This document shows positions 39,921 through 51,005 of a stretch of 64,000 nt of DNA, piece by piece. The stretch covers positions 112,854 to 176,853 of the forward strand of contig QAOA01007117.1 of NCBI GenBank assembly GCA_003255065.1, read 5' to 3'. Below the pieces are notes generated by a model, which saw only the letters and a list, made by a program, of their open reading frames with translations, ran no database searches and was not told where the DNA came from. Origin of the DNA: Cercis canadensis. Taxonomy: Eukaryota > Streptophyta > Magnoliopsida > Fabales > Fabaceae. Each line of letters opens with the position of its first letter. Within the stretch, counting starts at the first letter, position 1. The position numbers and the translations under genes were made by a program.

Positions 39921-40016
39921 TAGAAAGTTTACAATGTTTTTGACTTATAGAACTACTCTTTTACCACTTTTAAGTCATGGGATAGAGCCTTGCTTTCAGA
40001 AATTGTTCCTTTGCTT

Positions 40017-40306
40017 CATCTTAAGCATTGCCATTCTTAGATTTTACAAGTTTGATTCTATACTCCTTGATGTAGTGACTTTTTTTTTTTTCCACAATCC
40101 GAATATGCAGAAGTTAGATTTGCAATTGGTTGCAAGTTTGGGTCCATAATATAGAAAACTTTCATCTTAAGCATTGCCTTTCTTAGATTTTGCTAGTTTG
40201 ATTCTACACTCCTTGATGTAGTGACCTTTTTTCTCCACAATCCGAATCTGCAAAAATTGGTTTTGCAGGTGGTTACAGGTTCGGGTCCATAACTTAGAAA
40301 ACTTTC
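40017..40306. repeat. Two tandem copies of a 146-bp unit
   Basis: CATCTTAAGCATTGCC starts at 40017 and 40163, and both copies run to GGGTCCATAA...AGAAAACTTTC. There are around 15 differences including a T-run length change. The array starts four bases after the LINE target duplication, so it is the host sequence the LINE entered. Confidence 0.88.
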
Positions 40307-41210
40307 TGAGCAAGAAATCTTATCCTTTGAACTAAGTCAACTCAACACATTCAAATTACCATATTTGAGACTCAATCTTCAATTAAAGCTAACTCAATGC
40401 TCAAGCATCACCTTGAACTACCCATATCAAGATAGAAGCAGAGGAAGATATAGCTCCACCTTCTGCAACCAGGAAAAAGAAGAAGAACCAATACTCAGTC
40501 CCAAATATGTTTGCAAATTATTTAGCTTTGAGATGCTTTCGTATGAGTTGTTGAGCACTATAAATAGTTTTTAATTTAACAAAAAATTTCTTTCTTCTCT
40601 CTTTTTCTTTTTCATGTTTTCTAATAGGAAAAGAAAAAAAGTCATAAAGTATGGACTTAAACTAGGGTTTGGGCTAGAAAACTATTTACTCATTTTTTCA
40701 AAGGAAATTAAAATTTACCAAAATAACAACTAAAATATAAAATCAACTGAAGTTTTTTTTTTTATTTACTAAAGAATAGGAAAAAAAGTGCAATAAAAAC
40801 AGATTTTGAAAAATTAAAAAGTATAAAACAATCTAGTGCTTTACCTTGTGCATCTCGTAGAGAATAATCTATGGAAGGAGAATCAATTTAAAATGCATGA
40901 AAACAAATTAGTGACAGATTAAATGGGAAAATTAAGTCAATAAAGTATCAAGAGAAAAAAAAAATGTCTCAGATAAATGAAATATGAAAATTACTGATTT
41001 TTCCAATTCAATTAAGGGTAATAAGAAAGTAGAAAGCTAAATCAGTGGAATGGAATTCCAGAATAAAATAAATCAGTGTTTGAACTAACTAAATCTCTTC
41101 TTCTTCTTTTTTCCCCCTTGTTCAGACTCTCAATTTTGTTAAGGCATGGTTTGCATGCTCCACATAATGCCCAATTCTTGTCTTGCTGGTCTTTTCCTTT
41201 GTTAGATATC

Positions 41211-41427
41211 AAATGTCTTAGGTGAATGAAAGTTTTATTTCCAGGAAAGTTTTATCCCCACCATTTTAGGTGGAAAAGTTTTATTTCTATTCTCAGTGTA
41301 AAATTTCATTTCTAGGTATCCTTTATGTCTGGGAGTGATTTTTTCCTCTTTTAACAAATGTAAGAAAGTTTTATTCCCACAATCACTTTCCCAAGAAACA
41401 TTCCTTATATACCAAACACTACCTAAA
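41211..41427. mobile_element. MITE fragment related to the ends of the Pack-type element at 3570
   Basis: The right end TATATACCAAACACTACC matches the right terminus TATATACCAAACACCACC of the element at 3570-4854. The subterminal TTTCCAGGAAAG and TTTTATTCCCAC repeats are of the same kind. The left end is degenerate (TTAGGTGAATG), with TTA/TAA at the borders. No coding capacity. Confidence 0.5.
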
Positions 41428-41916
41428 CTTTCATTCTTCCACATAATATGCCAAAACTATAGGCACCAAAAACCAAATTGCACATATAAAGACCCTCCAA
41501 TTGAACCAATAACTTGCGTAGTTGTATCAGAGGTATTCTCCAGCTACATCCTGAATTGATGAAAATTGTGGTGTTATATTTTAAAATCACACAATTTTGT
41601 TGTCAAATTACTCAAATCTGACAGGCAGAGAATATGTCATATGCATTACACTCAAAAGTTAAAAAGCTTTTATCTAAATTGGACATATAGTCAAAACTTT
41701 TCCTCAATCCAGATTAATGGCTTGAATGGTAATGGGTCCTTCAAGAGGAAAATATTGTCATTCTGACTTTGGCAGTGTTGAGCAGGAAATGTAAAACATA
41801 TGGAGAAACCAAACAGAGGAAAAATGGTGACTGCATTTGCAATAAGAGGATTTGAACCAGGGAAAAGGGGTCAAGAGACCAGCCTTAAAACTGGAATTGA
41901 GCTAGAACTTTTCCTC

Positions 41917-41934
41917 ATATATATATATATATAT
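41917..41934. repeat. (AT)n microsatellite
   Basis: Nine consecutive AT units. Confidence 0.95.
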
Positions 41935-43710
41935 TGAAGAGGAAAGCTACAATTTTGAAACTGGAAAACTGCATTCAATCCTCTTAACTCATGTTAAATC
42001 TGCCAACTTATCCCATATGTTTCAATATTGGATAATCACATGACAACAGGTTTACCCAGGATTCTTAAACCCAAAACCTGAAACAAAGGCCAAAAAGTTA
42101 TAAAAAATAAGATAAATTTGGTTTCATGATCCTTAGTGACCTTCTAAGCCCACATCATCATCTTTCATATGAAGAGGACTAATTTCAATGTGATATTTAT
42201 CTTGTTACATATAGAAAGAAAACTCTATAAATGCAATTGTCAGCTTACACCAACATTTTCAAATAGCTTGAAACAAAAGATTCAAGCTCCCAATCACCAA
42301 GCCCACATTAATACGACAACAAATACCATTGCTCCCTACTCTTAAAAGAAAATGATAAATTCAACCAAGTAAGAAAGTCTAGTATCTAAAATCAATTATA
42401 AGTATCTTTCATCTCTTAATCCTATAACAGTTCTGCAATATTTCTTATGGATTCTTACTAACCAAATGCTTCCATACCAATGTAACTCTCCCTTTGCTTT
42501 ACATTACATAATAAAGAACTTGAACCACAAAAGGAAATGTAGATACCAAGAAGTTTAAAACAAACTATTTCTTATAGATTATTCATGAGCAAATGCTTCC
42601 ATAGAGAGTCTCTATTAGAGTTGTTAACTGTCCCTTTGCTTAGCATCACATTAGGAAATAAATTGATTCATAAAGGGAAAGAAGTTTATTCATAAGTTTA
42701 AAACATATATAATATACTAATTAGACATTTCATTTGTTGAATTCCTTAAAAAACGGAACTTTAAGCGAGCTATAAAAATAATTGAGGGAAAAAGAGTGAT
42801 ATACCTTTTGATGATTGTGATAGAAGAATAGGGCTTTTCAGTGTTTGATATCTGCATGCCTTTTTTGATGCCTTGGCAATGCTATGTAGTTATGCCTACA
42901 TCTCTCTCTCTTTCTCCTACATAGTTACCAAAAAGAATGGGGCTACCGAACTAGATTCTTCAATAGGTGAGTTTCAAAATTTTGTCAACTATCTTAGGAT
43001 GAGATAATCTCATATATGTTTTAACTTTTTAATGGTACTTTTGGGGTTTATCTAGATTCACAAATTTAAAAGTCGTGGTATATTCATGGAAATGTTGTAC
43101 ATGTTAAGTCAGATGCCTTGAGAGGCTTACATATTGAATAGAGATTCTGGCTGTGCATATAAGAATGGCAAATAGGTACATGGGGGCAGGGAGTGCCTTC
43201 TGATCCCTTTCCCCAACAAGTAACTTTTCCCCGTCCACCTCCTTGACCACGGTGAGGAGCAAGGATCTGCAGGGACCCACAAACACACAACATAATCAAG
43301 CCATTCATTGTCAATTTCGATATTCTCAAATGAATTCTGTACAATCTAGCAAAATGAAGTACCATTGTCAAATTTTCACTCTTCCGATGTTGGTATTAAC
43401 TTATAGAACTACCATAGCTTTTGGGACTAACAAAGGAAACCCTACATCTAACAATTAGAGGCGAAAGCAGCAAAATGAAAATATCATACCTAGCCTTTAT
43501 GCATCTGTACTTTCGACCAAACCCCATCAAAGATACAGAGCCATCATGCCATTGGCACATTCGCACTAACCAGGGCTGGAACTTTATCCTTTGACCAATT
43601 TCTCAATACCACTTTGTTGGTGGTAGAGGCGGAGGGAGAAGAACAAGAAGAAGAAGACAGAGCGGAGAAGTGAGAGGCGCTAGGTTTGAACCTTTGGGAG
43701 GATTTAGGGT

Positions 43711-43798
43711 TTCTAATTCTTTACCTTTTTTTTTTCTTAATTACACATAAGAAAGTACTAATGTACCCCTATATATAATATATCCTATATAAGTTATG
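43711..43798. repeat. Left member of an inverted repeat pair outside the MULE
   Basis: The stretch TTTAGGGTTTCTAATTC...ACCTTTTTTTTTT...TATATCCTATATAAG abuts the MULE and is matched in reverse at about 51935-52050. Confidence 0.7.
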
Positions 43799-44000
43799 GG
43801 CAAATTGACCTCAACAATACACATTTACAAACTATTTATGTAAAAAGGGCAGTTTCTAAACTATTTACTTAAAAAGGGGCAGTTTCGAATATTTTATTAT
43901 TTTTCAAATGAAAGTGAAACACGCTATACATAAGTAGAGCGTGTATGAACTAATTACGCTATAAAACATCTCAACCAATCGCATGTTCATTACTTGGAAA
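43799..44000 (+). repeat. Left terminal inverted repeat of the MULE
   Basis: It pairs with 50801-50996. Shared blocks include AATTGACCTCAA, TTTACAAACTATTTA, GTGAAACACGCTATACA and TCAACCAATCG. Mutator TIRs usually hold promoter and transposase-binding functions. Confidence 0.87.
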
Positions 44001-44689
44001 AAGCTGGGGGATTTTTTAAAAATTGAACATGTTGTAGGCTACAAAGCTTGAACACACTTTAGAGCATAAAACATCACATTTTATCCTCTAAAATGTGTTT
44101 TAACTGAACACTTTAAAAGGAAAAGCGTGACACTTTATGCTCTAAAGTGTGTTCAAATTGAACACACTTTTCATGGTACTCCACAATGTGTTCACTGTTC
44201 ATTTACAACTCTGCTAGTGTTTTCAAACTATTAACGCTGAATATGGAAACACATGAAGGTACACTGCTAAAGCGCGAACGACTCTATAAATACCGGCTTC
44301 CTTTGAGCAAATTCTTAGTGTGAAAGTGTTGCACTGCAAAGCTTGAAATTGCTTTGCGAGTTTGTTGCGAAGATTGAAGGTGCTGTGGAAATTTGTAGTA
44401 GCTTTTGAGCTTCTGAAGGTACTTTTATTTAATTATCTTGTATTAGATTATGTATAGTAGTGTAATACATATTTTATGTTAGATTATTATTCAAAATAAA
44501 TGTGTTATTAATATTTACTTATTTATTAATAACTATAGTAATTTGTGCGTAAAAGTAATAATTATGTATGAGTATTGATGAAAAATTAATTGCTATAGAA
44601 ATGTGATAATATTTATGTACTAATAATGATTGAAAAAAATATTTTAGGAAGAAGATACATATATTAATAAATCATAATGGTTAGATGTA

Positions 44690-46735
44690 CAATGGGCCCC
44701 AAGGTTTAATGTGTGAGAGGCCGACAATCTATGAGTTAAACTTGAAGAAGACATGTGAATTGAATAGATTAAAATTTCATATCCAGACTAAAATGAGACT
44801 TTAAGCAAATGAAGTGGTCAAAAAGATAACTTATAGATTTCCAATTTTAGTTAATCTATTGTTTTATCATGCATTTAAATTGGGATCTGATGGAGATATT
44901 GAGATGATGTTTGAGAGTAATGTTCAACACCTTACTTGAGGTCTAATTGAGATATATGTGGACATTAAGACTGTGAATGTTGGTGGAGACGGAGGACAAC
45001 CTGAAGCTATTGAAGAAGGTGGCCTAAGTTCATTGTCTTGTTCCTATCCTCTATATAGTCAACTAGGGGTAGAAGCCAAGCCTTGTTATGAACCGGAGGT
45101 TGGTTCACATGGATTTCAATACGATTTGGCTACTTCTAGTCAAATGCATATGCTAGAAAGAGGCTATAGGTATGAAAGTAGTGACCCATGGCTGAATTCA
45201 GATGTCCCCAATGGTGGCATTGAAGTACATAGAGCTGGATGTAGCCAACATGAAGGTCAACAGAAGAATAAAAGTCACGGCAATTCACCTATTGATCATC
45301 TAATTGACAACAGTGATGATAAGGATCATGATTACAACCCAGACATAGGAGGATCAAGTGGTGATTAGGAAGGGGAAAACTTGTTAGATCTTAATGTGGA
45401 GTCATTGAGCCAGGAACCAATATCTGCCAGGGCATAACACATTACACCAACACATGTGGTGCTTCTACCACACTATAGATACGTTAATTGGGAGATAATG
45501 CAGATAGTTGAGAATGCTGAACAAATAATGGGGAACAACTAATGGCAGAGAGACGATGAGTTGTAAATCGGGCAGAATTTTAGAAAACAAAGATCTTTAA
45601 TTAGCTATAAAAGCAATACTCATTTCATGTGCACCAACATTTCTATGTGAAGGAATCCAAACCTAACAAATTAAGTTTGATATGTCTAAACAATGCTGAT
45701 GGATGCAATTGGAGACTTCGGGTCTGCTTACGAACTAGGAGCAAGATTTGAGAGATAATAAAGTACAATGAGCCTCATACTTGCACAAATGCAACTTTAA
45801 CACAAGATCATAACAAATTAGATGTTAAGGTGATTGTAGCAACAATTACTGGGATGGTTCAAGAGAATGCTAGTGTGCCTATAAAGCTAATACAAGAGCA
45901 CATTCTCCTATCAAATATCATACAGGAAAGCATGGCTTGCGAAGGAAAGAGTAATCGCTACAGTGTATGGTAATTGAAAGGAAAGTTATAATTTGCTACC
46001 TAGATGGATGACTTCACTTGAAGAACACGCACTTGGAAATTTCGTTGAATGGTGCTTGGATGATCGGTGGATGGGAAGACCACCAAATGATCATACATTG
46101 AAGAGATTTTGACATGTCTTATGGGAATTCAAGCCATGAATTGACACATTTAGGTTCTGCAAGTCAATGGTCCAGATTGATGGGACTTTCCTATATGGGA
46201 AGTACAGTGTGACCTTGCTCATCGCCATTACACAGGACGGCTCTCGGTCACCCTTGCCTTTAGCTTATGCCGTTGTGGAAGGTGAGACCAAAGATGCCTG
46301 GTCATGGTTTTTTATGCTTGTGAGACAGCATGTCGCTAGGGACATGGAAAAATTGGCAATAATTTCATATCATCATGTTAGCATCATCTCATCCATTGAA
46401 GACGAACGGGTTAGCTAGCGTCCACCATTGGCGTATCACTCTTTTTGCTTGCGCCACGTGGTGAGTAATTGGAACAATGGCTTCAAGAATGTTGTTGCGA
46501 AGCACCAAATCTACAGAGCTGGTAAAAATATGAGTCTGACTAAGCAATTGAATATTATTTATAGTATTTGCATAAAATGAATTTTTTTAAAACATTGTCT
46601 TTTATAGGTGTCCAGTTTGAGTCTGTCAAATTCGATGAATTAATGACAGAGATACAAAGTGATTGTCCCGATGAGTGTTCACGGAGGTATATCATGGATA
46701 TCGACTCGATGAAATGGATGTAACAAGGGGACACT
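44690..46735 (+). pseudogene. mudrA-like MULE transposase (degenerate)
   Basis: Fragments in order: an N-terminal MuDR segment (FKLGSDGDIEMMFESNVQHL, then a TGA at 44938); an acidic linker (44958-45368); a DNA-binding FAR1/MuDR-like part (about 45640-45780, with CNWRLRV and HTCTNATL); and the MULE catalytic domain at 46167-46418 (MVQIDGTFLYGKYSVTLLIA, PLPLAYAVVEGETKDAWSWF). The first catalytic Asp of the DDE triad is in QIDGTFL. A later CLRHVVSNW part matches the third region. At least five stops or shifts break the frame. Confidence 0.82.
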
Positions 46736-46762
46736 CTAGGTAGACGGTATTATTTCAATGAC

Positions 46763-47149
46763 ATGTCATGGTATTATTTGTCTTTGGAGCCATTACCTAT
46801 TGATCTACAATGTCATGGATATTTTCCAGCACATGTCAATATGATCGTTGCAATATGGAATTGCAGAGGTATAGCACATCCTGACTTCCAAGACATTGCA
46901 CGCATGTTATGTCGTCGACACGGGATCAGTGTCTTCATCTTGATGGAGACACGGTACGAGGGTAGCATTTGGATGCAAAATCGCATTGGAGAATGTATTG
47001 GCTTCAATGACATGATCGCCACCCGCTGTAATGGCTTCACTGGAGGTTGTTGGGTGCCCTGGAAAGATGATGTGAAACCCGTACAGATTCATATTCATCA
47101 TGATTTCAATTTCAATTTAGTTTTAAATGTTAAAATGAATTCATGTTAA
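46763..47149 (+). pseudogene. ORF joining a MULE-type segment to a LINE-endonuclease-like N-terminus
   Basis: The first part (MSWYYLSLEPLPIDLQ...) continues the MULE internal region. From about 46846 it reads VAIWNCRGIAHPDFQDIARM, then SVFILMETRYEG and NGFTGGCWVPW. These are the opening motifs of L1-type apurinic endonucleases: Asn in WNCRG, Glu in METR and the FSGGxWxxW block. It ends after about 95 endonuclease-like residues. It could be a LINE fragment inserted in or captured by the MULE. The resemblance is clear but the product would be non-catalytic. Confidence 0.65.
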
Positions 47150-48179
47150 AATCAACAAACATGGTTAAATAATGTAAATAAATAGTTAACTCATTACATA
47201 TGAAATTATTACATACCATAATTTACACATCATTTTAAATAAAACTATACAGTTAACTGATTACACATAAAATATGAATGCTACTGATATGTTGGCCCAA
47301 ATTGAGTACCTGTGTAACACTTTTTGGTATGCCTGTCACATTGTGCATGTTTTGGGGCCAGCTAAGGAGCTACATCCAGGATGTCAGTCATTAGATCGTC
47401 ATAGATGTCATATAACCTCAAAGCAATAGGATCAACATCCATCTCCCCCTGATAAATATGAGGAGGACCAATGGGGGTCGCCAAAGGCTAGGTGTACACG
47501 TCTCCCAATTGTGCACATGACAACCCTACTGGCAGGTCTAGATCAAGATCTACACCAAGTGCTAATGTGGGGAAATTGACGTTAGTACCGAACATATTAT
47601 ATTGGGGTGAAGCTATTCCTACCATGTATGCATTTTCCAACATAGTCAGGCTTGTTTAATCCTGGACGATGTGTGTCCTTTGCTGAGCTGGACTTCGTCG
47701 TGAGGAACCCGCTCTATCCGCACTATCATTTGGTGGCATACGATGACTGTCAGGCTGTGCCATAGCCTCAACATCAGGCTGTGCCATGGCCTCACCTTGA
47801 GCCTGTCCCATAGGCGTCCACTGAGGATACTGGGTTCCATAATCGAGTTGAATTAACCCATAGTTATAAAATAATTGGATAAGATTGGCCTGGAATGAAG
47901 CAAACTACTCTGTGGTCAAATGAGGCCTAAAATATTGCCCCTGTTGGAAAGGCGTGGGCGCTGGAAGGACAAGGGTTGTTGGAAGGCTGGGGCCTGCTAG
48001 AAGGCTGCACCCAACTGGAACTGCAATGATTTCTGGGCTGGCGGCTGCTATTGGGGTGGAGGCATGCCATCTTATAAATAATAGACCAAATATACTTAAC
48101 ATTCATCTAAATCATATCGCACAAGCTACAATAACAAGCATGTCACAACTTGATCATGAAGAATCAAGCTACTTGGGCT
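47150..48179. other. MULE interior between the convergent ORFs
   Basis: No firm coding match. The minus strand at 47646-47840 and 47905-48102 has repetitive imperfect frames that may be the tail of the plant-mobile-domain gene. Confidence 0.4.
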
Positions 48180-50155
48180 CATCCACCTCTCCATGATTCA
48201 GAGATACCATGTCATGTACTCTGGTGTGATGCCAAAATCCTCATCACACTGCACTAGGTGATTGCGTCCTTGCCTCCATGCCTCGCAATATGCATCGTGA
48301 AACTGGGTCCACAACCGGTCTTGGTTGCCTCTCAAGGTCAAACTCTCTAACGGCTAGGCATGGCTAAGGGGCAACGAGAATACCCTGACATCCTCCAAAC
48401 TGGCGTACCACTTTGTCTAGGTTGTGCATCTCTATTACATTAAAACACACTAAGGGGACCTTTGCCACCCAAATGTCGCATCTTGCCCGATAGTAAGGTG
48501 GCAGTTGTGCCCCACAATAATGCTGCCACATAATCTGTAAATTACAAATAATATTATTTAAGTAAACCATACAAAAATGCTTAGATAATCAATGCAACTT
48601 TAACTACAAACTATTCATTTATCTTACCTAACTCCAAGCTGATTAAAAGATTGCCAATACCCAATTGGTCTCTCTCGATATCGATGTCCCTATAACTTAA
48701 GGGATGTCTCCACCTAATATATTCATTTAACTTATCAGATTATATTTATGTACTTTGTCATAACATATGAAATTTATGCAAATAATTGTTTATACTAAAC
48801 ATATCATACATGTAAATCAATTTTAATTATAATTAATTAAAATTAGCATTTCTAAAATGTACTCCATAATTTAATTTAGGATACCACTTTAGTGTCACTT
48901 GTTGCTGAAATGCAACAACCGGCACCACAGTGCACAACCAATAGAATGAGGACATGCTGTTAGTCAAGTACCTAGTTAAGTAGGTTTTATTACTTAGAAA
49001 ATGTGCCCCTAAGTTATATTAATTATAAAATATGCCATAAAGTTTAGATAATTATAAAATTGCCCCAAATGAACCATAAATCCTAAACTCTAAATCATAA
49101 ATCCTAAACCTTAAAAAATAAATCCTAAACCCTAAATCTTAACCCAAAAAAACTAAATGGATTGGGGTTGATTTGAAAATAGTAAAGAAATTTGTGACAC
49201 ATTTTTTATAATTACCATAACTTCATTGACAATAACAGAATTTTAACATAATTGTGTGCTATATTTGTAATAAGTCACTCAACTAATCCACAGCTTACAC
49301 ATGGCATTGTCAGTTGTTGCATTTCAACAAGTGATATTTTAGTGGTTTCCTTTAATTTATAACTAATGTTTATCAAATCTACTAATTTGTAACATACAAT
49401 TTAATTTATATTAAAAATAGCATTTAAATATATACTAACTTGCATATAAGTGGCTCCGTCACTCTCCTACCCTGTCGCGGAGGTGATGGAGAAAGCGTGA
49501 GGAATCTCTCATATGCCCAAACCTCCAGCAAGAATGAATAGCCTCCAAACTCCAATGTGTGGCCAACCGAAAAGTTGCAGAGGCTCCTGTACAGGTGCGC
49601 TAGAACAGCAGATCCCCAACTCATGCGCCCCACAACATCCTAATCCTCTAAAAGCTTAAGGTACATAAGATGCACGTAGTTACTAGTGACATTAGGCATC
49701 AACCATCCACCAATCATTCGCATGATATGTGCCCTGTCATGTTATTGTGTTTTCTAATCGGTAGCATCATCTAGCAAAATGGCAAATGTGTCCTTTAGCC
49801 ACGTCATCTTTAGTCTCGATCCAACCAACGCATCCTGGTCTGGCATAACGCCCAACAAATCCTATATCAGCTCCAATAATGGGTGCTGGTTGTAACCACT
49901 CACCACATTCCCATCAACATGAAGCCCTAATAGTACCTCCAAGTCATGTAACGTGATCGTACACTCTCCTCCATGCATGTGAAAAGTGTGTGTTTTTGGT
50001 CGCCATCGCTCAACTAAGGCAGATAGAAAGTCCCTATCTAACTTCAATGGAGTCATTAGTGCAGCTCCTCCAAAACCCGCCCACCTAATATACTGCATCA
50101 CTCTCATATCAGGTGGTAAAACTTTATGGTTGCGTGTCAGCACAAATCTCTCCAT
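48180..50155 (-). pseudogene. Plant-mobile-domain (MAIN/MAIL1-like) gene inside the MULE
   Basis: From the ATG at 50155 the minus strand encodes VMQYIRWAGFGGAALMTPLK, FLSALVERWRPKTHTFHMHG, GECTITLHDLEVLLGL, then (49633 down) SWGSAVLAHLYRSLCNFSVG and FGGYSFLLEVWAYERF. After a MITE insertion and intron-like gap it gives WRHPLSYRDIDIERDQ, and at 48570-48364 VPLVCFNVIEMHNLDKVVRQ, FGGCQGIL. This is the full order of the plant mobile domain (PF10536) found in MAIN, MAIL1 and PP7L and in several transposons. In-frame stops (for example near 49862) make it a pseudogene. A variable proline/glycine tail may extend to about 47650. Confidence 0.82.
48883..49346. mobile_element. MITE inside the plant-mobile-domain gene
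   Basis: The left end ACCACTTTAGTGTCACTTGT and the inverted right end ACCACTAAAATATCACTTGT open about 38-bp imperfect inverted repeats that also share TGAAATGCAACAAC. Its length is 464 bp with no coding sequence. No target duplication was resolved. Its middle contains degenerate CCTAAAC-type repeats. Confidence 0.72.
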
Positions 50156-50536
50156 CTAAAATAATCATATTATTTAAAAAATATTATTAACTATAATTTA
50201 AATAAACAAGTCAACTAACAAAAGTCAAAATTTTTAAACAAGTCCAAGTAAACCACTTACTCCATTGTTCCACGTATCAGTTGAAATATGGTGTGCTTGT
50301 TCAGTCAACACACTAATATCTACAAGACCAGGCAATACAAGTTCTTATTGCGCCATAGTAAATCCAAAATAGACATTTAGCAGACGGATATACAAACATG
50401 TGATGAAATGAACTTTTCTGTCTACAAAATGATAAATAAATTGTAATAAAAAAAACATGTAGTAAATGAAGCAAATAAAAGGAAGAAAAATTCGGACAAC
50501 TTGAAGCAAATGGGACCGCAAGAAGGAAGAAAGACA

Positions 50537-50588
50537 AAGAAGAAGAAGAAGAAGAAGAAGAAGAAGAAGAAGAAGAAGAAGAAGAAGA
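50537..50588. repeat. (GAA)n microsatellite
   Basis: About 16 AGA/GAA triplets in a row inside the MULE; polyserine or polyleucine open frames on the minus strand here are artefacts of it. Confidence 0.95.
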
Positions 50589-50800
50589 GGGACCGAGCAT
50601 GAAGAACAACAATGGAGGAATGAAAGGAAGAAGAATGCGTGTTTCAAAAACGAGGGACACACTTTAGGGATGTAAAGCGTGTTCAAAGTGAACACGCTTT
50701 AGGAGATAAAGTGTCACACTTTATCTCCTAAAGCATGTTCACTTTGAACAGATTTTACAGCCCTAAAGCGTGTTCACTTCCACGCTTTGCAGTGTTCTCT

Positions 50801-50996
50801 CTCGTGAACAGTAGACACTCGATTGGTTGAAATGCTTTATAGCATGTTCTGTTCATACAAGCTCTACTTGTGTATAGCGTGTTTCACTTCCGTTTGGAAA
50901 AAAAAATATTCAAAATTGTCCATTTTAGGTAAATAGTTTGGAAATTGCCTTTTACGTAAATAGTTTGTAAATATGTATTATTGAGGTCAATTTGCC
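50801..50996 (-). repeat. Right terminal inverted repeat of the MULE
   Basis: Inverted partner of 43799-44000 with moderate divergence. Just inside both TIRs lie short palindromic motifs around AAAGCGTGTTCAAAGTGAACACGCTTT-like sequence (44040-44190 and 50656-50790). Confidence 0.87.
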
Positions 50997-51005
50997 TAAG
51001 TCATA

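Larger units (their letters stand above)
33964..39996 (-). mobile_element. Full-length L1-type LINE with 16-bp target-site duplication
   Basis: The order on the minus strand is a 5'UTR (39921-39996), ORF1, ORF2 (endonuclease, reverse transcriptase, zinc-binding RVT domain, RNase H) and a poly(A) tail, seen as a T run at 33964-33972. The 16-mer CAGAAATTGTTCCTTT occurs at 33951-33966 and at 39997-40012, so the element is bounded by a perfect target duplication and reached full 5' length. Both ORFs are interrupted, so it is not autonomous now. Confidence 0.92.
40307..43710. other. AT-rich intergenic stretch with a MITE fragment and microsatellite
   Basis: No gene can be supported. It contains a MITE-like piece (41211-41427), an (AT)n run (41917-41934) and, at about 43150-43250, a GC-rich piece (GGTACATGGGGGCAGGGAG...CCCCGTCCACC) of dispersed-repeat character. 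The minus strand at 43700-43480 looks like a leader plus first exon (CT-rich leader and a possible donor near 43490), but I cannot identify a product. Confidence 0.45.
43799..50996 (+). mobile_element. Mutator-like element (MULE) with about 200-bp TIRs, mudrA remains and a plant-mobile-domain gene
   Basis: The left end GGCAAATTGACCTCAACAAT and the inverted right end GGCAAATTGACCTCAATAAT start inverted repeats that stay alignable for about 200 bp. Flanking 9-mers TAAGTTATG (43790-43798) and TAAGTCATA (50997-51005) agree at seven of nine positions. This fits the 9-bp target duplication of Mutator elements after some decay. Inside are a degenerate mudrA transposase (plus), an endonuclease-like segment (plus) and a plant-mobile-domain gene (minus) facing it. 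All carry stops, so the element is inactive now. Confidence 0.87.

Noticed and set aside
43084-43371. Glycine-rich ORF (around HRGQGGGRGK) on the minus strand
   Set aside because: It falls on a GC-rich dispersed-repeat piece and cannot be joined to neighbouring exons; no family match is evident.
50313-50695. Polyserine and polyleucine ORFs on the minus strand
   Set aside because: They are produced by the (GAA)n microsatellite at 50537-50588.
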